A DNA stretch of 41,141 nucleotides from Gammaproteobacteria bacterium. Lineage in GTDB: Bacteria; Pseudomonadota; Gammaproteobacteria; Pseudomonadales; Cellvibrionaceae. Position 1 is the first letter of the stretch; each line of letters begins with the position of its first letter. The notes beneath the pieces were generated by a model. It made no database searches and was not told the origin of the DNA. It worked only from the letters and a program-made list of their open reading frames with translations. This document shows positions 39,333-41,141 of this stretch, in pieces. The position numbers were made by a program, and so were the translations under genes. The stretch spans positions 1 through 41,141 of the forward strand of contig JAGKWY010000013.1 in assembly GCA_021151625.1 (NCBI GenBank), given 5' to 3'.

Positions 39333-40847
39333 TCAAGTTGTTAGCGAACGCAGCAAATTTTTCATATCTTCGCGGATATCTGCAGTTTCTTCCTGTAATT
39401 CTTTAATCTTGCGACAGGCATGCAACACAGTGGTATGGTCACGGCCACCAAAGGCCTCCCCAATTTCCGGTAAGCTGTGATTAGTCAGTTCTTTCGCTAG
39501 CGCCATAGCCACCTGACGCGGACGGGCAACTGAACGACTGCGACGCTTTGAAATCATGTCGTTCATTTTGATTTTGTAGTATTCGCAAACTACACGCTGA
39601 ATATTATCTATACCGACTTGTTTATCCTGCAGTGCGAGCAGGTCTTTCAGGGCTTCACGTACCAGTTCTACATCAATCGGGCGACCGGTGAAATTGGAGC
39701 TCGCAATCACTCGCTTCAAAGCACCTTCAAGGTCCCGTACATTGGCGCGGATGCGTTGGGCAATAAAGAAAGCTGCATCATGTGGCAAGTCTATATTTAC
39801 CTGCTCAGCCTTCTTCATCAGGATTGCTACCCGGGTTTCAAGTTCCGGCGGTTCCACTGCTACAGTCAGCCCCCAACCAAAGCGCGACTTTAAACGCTCT
39901 TCCAACCCGTTGATTTCTTTTGGAAACCTGTCACAAGTCAGGATAATCTGACGGCCGCCTTCAAGTAGCGAATTAAACGTATGAAAGAACTCTTCCTGAG
40001 AGCGCTCTTTACCGGCAAAGAACTGGATGTCGTCAATCAACAAGGCATCCATGGAACGGTAATAGCGTTTGAAATCATTAATCGCATTGAGTTGCAGCGC
40101 TTTCACCATATCCGCCACAAAACGCTCGGAATGGAGGTAAACCACTTTTGCATTGGGATTACGTGCAACCATGGCATTGCCAACTGCTTGCATCAGGTGA
40201 GTCTTACCTAGTCCAACTCCACCATATATAAAGAGGGGGTTATAAGCTCCGCCGGGATTCTCCGCTACCTGGCGTGCCGCCGCCAAACCCAGCTGGTTAG
40301 ATTTACCTTCTACAAAAGTCGCAAAGGTAGATGACAAATTCAAATAATTACTGTGTTTAAGTCCACCTTCAACATCCAATTCGGGAGTAGCACGAGTATT
40401 GGTTTCCAACAAGGACTCTTCAGCATTATTGAGCGACTTACCTTCATAATCTGCAGAGCTATCGCCAACCTCACCCAAAATCGAAACGCTCAGTTCCAGT
40501 TTAGGTGCGTGCATTGGAATAGCGGGCGCAGGACTGACTGGCGCCGGAGCACTAATAATTTCAGGAGTTTGAGGTCTGGCCTGAAAACCGGGTGTTGGGC
40601 GGGATACAACACCGACCGCTACATTAAGGTTTTTATCCTGATGGTAATGAAGGGCCAACTCGCGGATACGATTGAGAAACTTGTCGTTGACCCAATCGCA
40701 AATAAACCGATTAGGTGCCAACAACTTTAACTCCAGAGGAGCGGCAGACTCATCAATTTGTAATGGCCGAATCCAGGTATTGAACTGCTGAGAGGGCAAT
40801 TCATCCTGTAAGCTGGCGGCACATAATTTCCAAATTGATTGCAACAA
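39333..40847 (-). CDS. dnaA: Chromosomal replication initiator DnaA, probable UUG start
   Basis: About 504 residues. Domain I (SIWKLCAASLQDELPSQQFNTWIRPLQ), a Pro/Ala-rich linker, AAA+ domain III (IYGGVGLGKTHLMQAVGN, LLIDDIQFFAGK), and DNA-binding domain IV with the signature GGRDHTTVLHACRKI. No ATG is in frame near the expected N-terminus. The open frame runs on to a TTG at 40919. GGGAG at 40856-40860 lies eight bases before TTG 40847, which aligns with the usual M-x-x-x-x-W start, so this UUG is chosen (TTG 40844 is the alternative). It binds the DnaA boxes upstream, giving autoregulation and origin firing. Confidence 0.95.
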   Translation of the reverse strand: MLQSIWKLCAASLQDELPSQQFNTWIRPLQIDESAAPLELKLLAPNRFICDWVNDKFLNRIRELALHYHQDKNLNVAVGVVSRPTPGFQARPQTPEIISAPAPVSPAPAIPMHAPKLELSVSILGEVGDSSADYEGKSLNNAEESLLETNTRATPELDVEGGLKHSNYLNLSSTFATFVEGKSNQLGLAAARQVAENPGGAYNPLFIYGGVGLGKTHLMQAVGNAMVARNPNAKVVYLHSERFVADMVKALQLNAINDFKRYYRSMDALLIDDIQFFAGKERSQEEFFHTFNSLLEGGRQIILTCDRFPKEINGLEERLKSRFGWGLTVAVEPPELETRVAILMKKAEQVNIDLPHDAAFFIAQRIRANVRDLEGALKRVIASSNFTGRPIDVELVREALKDLLALQDKQVGIDNIQRVVCEYYKIKMNDMISKRRSRSVARPRQVAMALAKELTNHSLPEIGEAFGGRDHTTVLHACRKIKELQEETADIREDMKNLLRSLTT

Positions 40848-41141
40848 AACCCAAACTCCCGTAACGCACCCGCGTCTTATTGTTAACAAGGGGGGAGCAA
40901 GTCTACTCTCGCGTTGCAAAGTTATCCACAGTAAACAGCAAAAATTAATTTAATGGATTAAAACTTAGCCATTAAAATTCAATGCGTTACGAACCACTTG
41001 CGACAGCCAAACCAGTTAGTTTGGAAATGATTTAAACGCCCAACCTGTGGATAAACCTGTGAATATTTTTTGGATTAACTGGGGGAAAGCTGGCAAAAAC
41101 TGTGATTAATGAGTTTTTAGGATTTTTGTAGATAATTTGCT
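40848..41141. promoter_or_regulatory. dnaA upstream region and oriC-proximal DnaA boxes
   Basis: Two perfect DnaA boxes: TTATCCACA on the plus strand (40922-40930) and its complement TGTGGATAA (41046-41054). Relaxed boxes TGTGAATAT (41059-41067) and TGTGATTAA (about 41101-41109) follow. The stretch is AT-rich. Position upstream of dnaA is the usual oriC location in pseudomonad-type genomes. The window ends before rpmH would be seen. Confidence 0.75.

Overview
The window looks like chromosomal DNA from a Cellvibrio-like gammaproteobacterium (Cellvibrionaceae). The evidence is a dnaA-dnaN-recF-gyrB block with gammaproteobacterial-length GyrB, plus secreted polysaccharide-binding and degrading proteins joined by serine-rich linkers (CBM2, PKD, a GH13 amylase). 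The genus is inferred from protein style, not from a search. The right edge sits at the replication origin: two perfect DnaA boxes lie upstream of dnaA, and two perfect parS centromere sites lie inside recF.

Layout. 1-1144 (minus): end of a MipA/OmpV - DUF3019 - response-regulator module. 1395-4383 (plus): two lipoproteins, one a beta-propeller. 4449-5077 (minus): Phd/VapC toxin-antitoxin pair with a palindromic operator. 5200-12522 (minus): MacAB-like ABC efflux cluster with one adaptor, one ATPase and four FtsX-type permeases, which look like a duplicated permease pair. It is interrupted by a 103-bp inverted-repeat element. 12523-14186: gene-poor, AT-rich stretch with a candidate small RNA, one small secreted cysteine protein, and the orphan tail of a PEP-CTERM protein. 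14187-16784: leuA and a divergent Lrp/AsnC regulator, separated by a structured intergenic region. 16858-20461 (minus): M48 membrane peptidase followed by three AIM24-family proteins. 20662-21791: Xre/RES toxin-antitoxin pair. 21878-23307: TetR regulator and SDR oxidoreductase sharing twin operators.

23367-26838 (minus): a CAP-domain lipoprotein and a CBM2-(PKD)5-CBM2 protein without a catalytic domain. 27251-29547: cyanase (cynS) divergent from a PAS-sigma54 activator across a repeat-rich control region. 29842-32673: large secreted GH13 amylase with duplicated N-terminal modules and a 12-bp-arm operator-like palindrome upstream. 32748-34432: a 53-residue charged protein, a DUF2798 membrane protein and a divergent LysR regulator. 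34492-40847 (minus): gyrB, recF, dnaN and dnaA, with dnaA probably starting at UUG.

The gene families are mostly known. The less ordinary items are the four-permease ABC cluster, the M48-AIM24x3 operon, the orphan PEP-CTERM tail, the two unannotated structured RNAs and the pair of parS sites written into recF as the peptide FHVEH.
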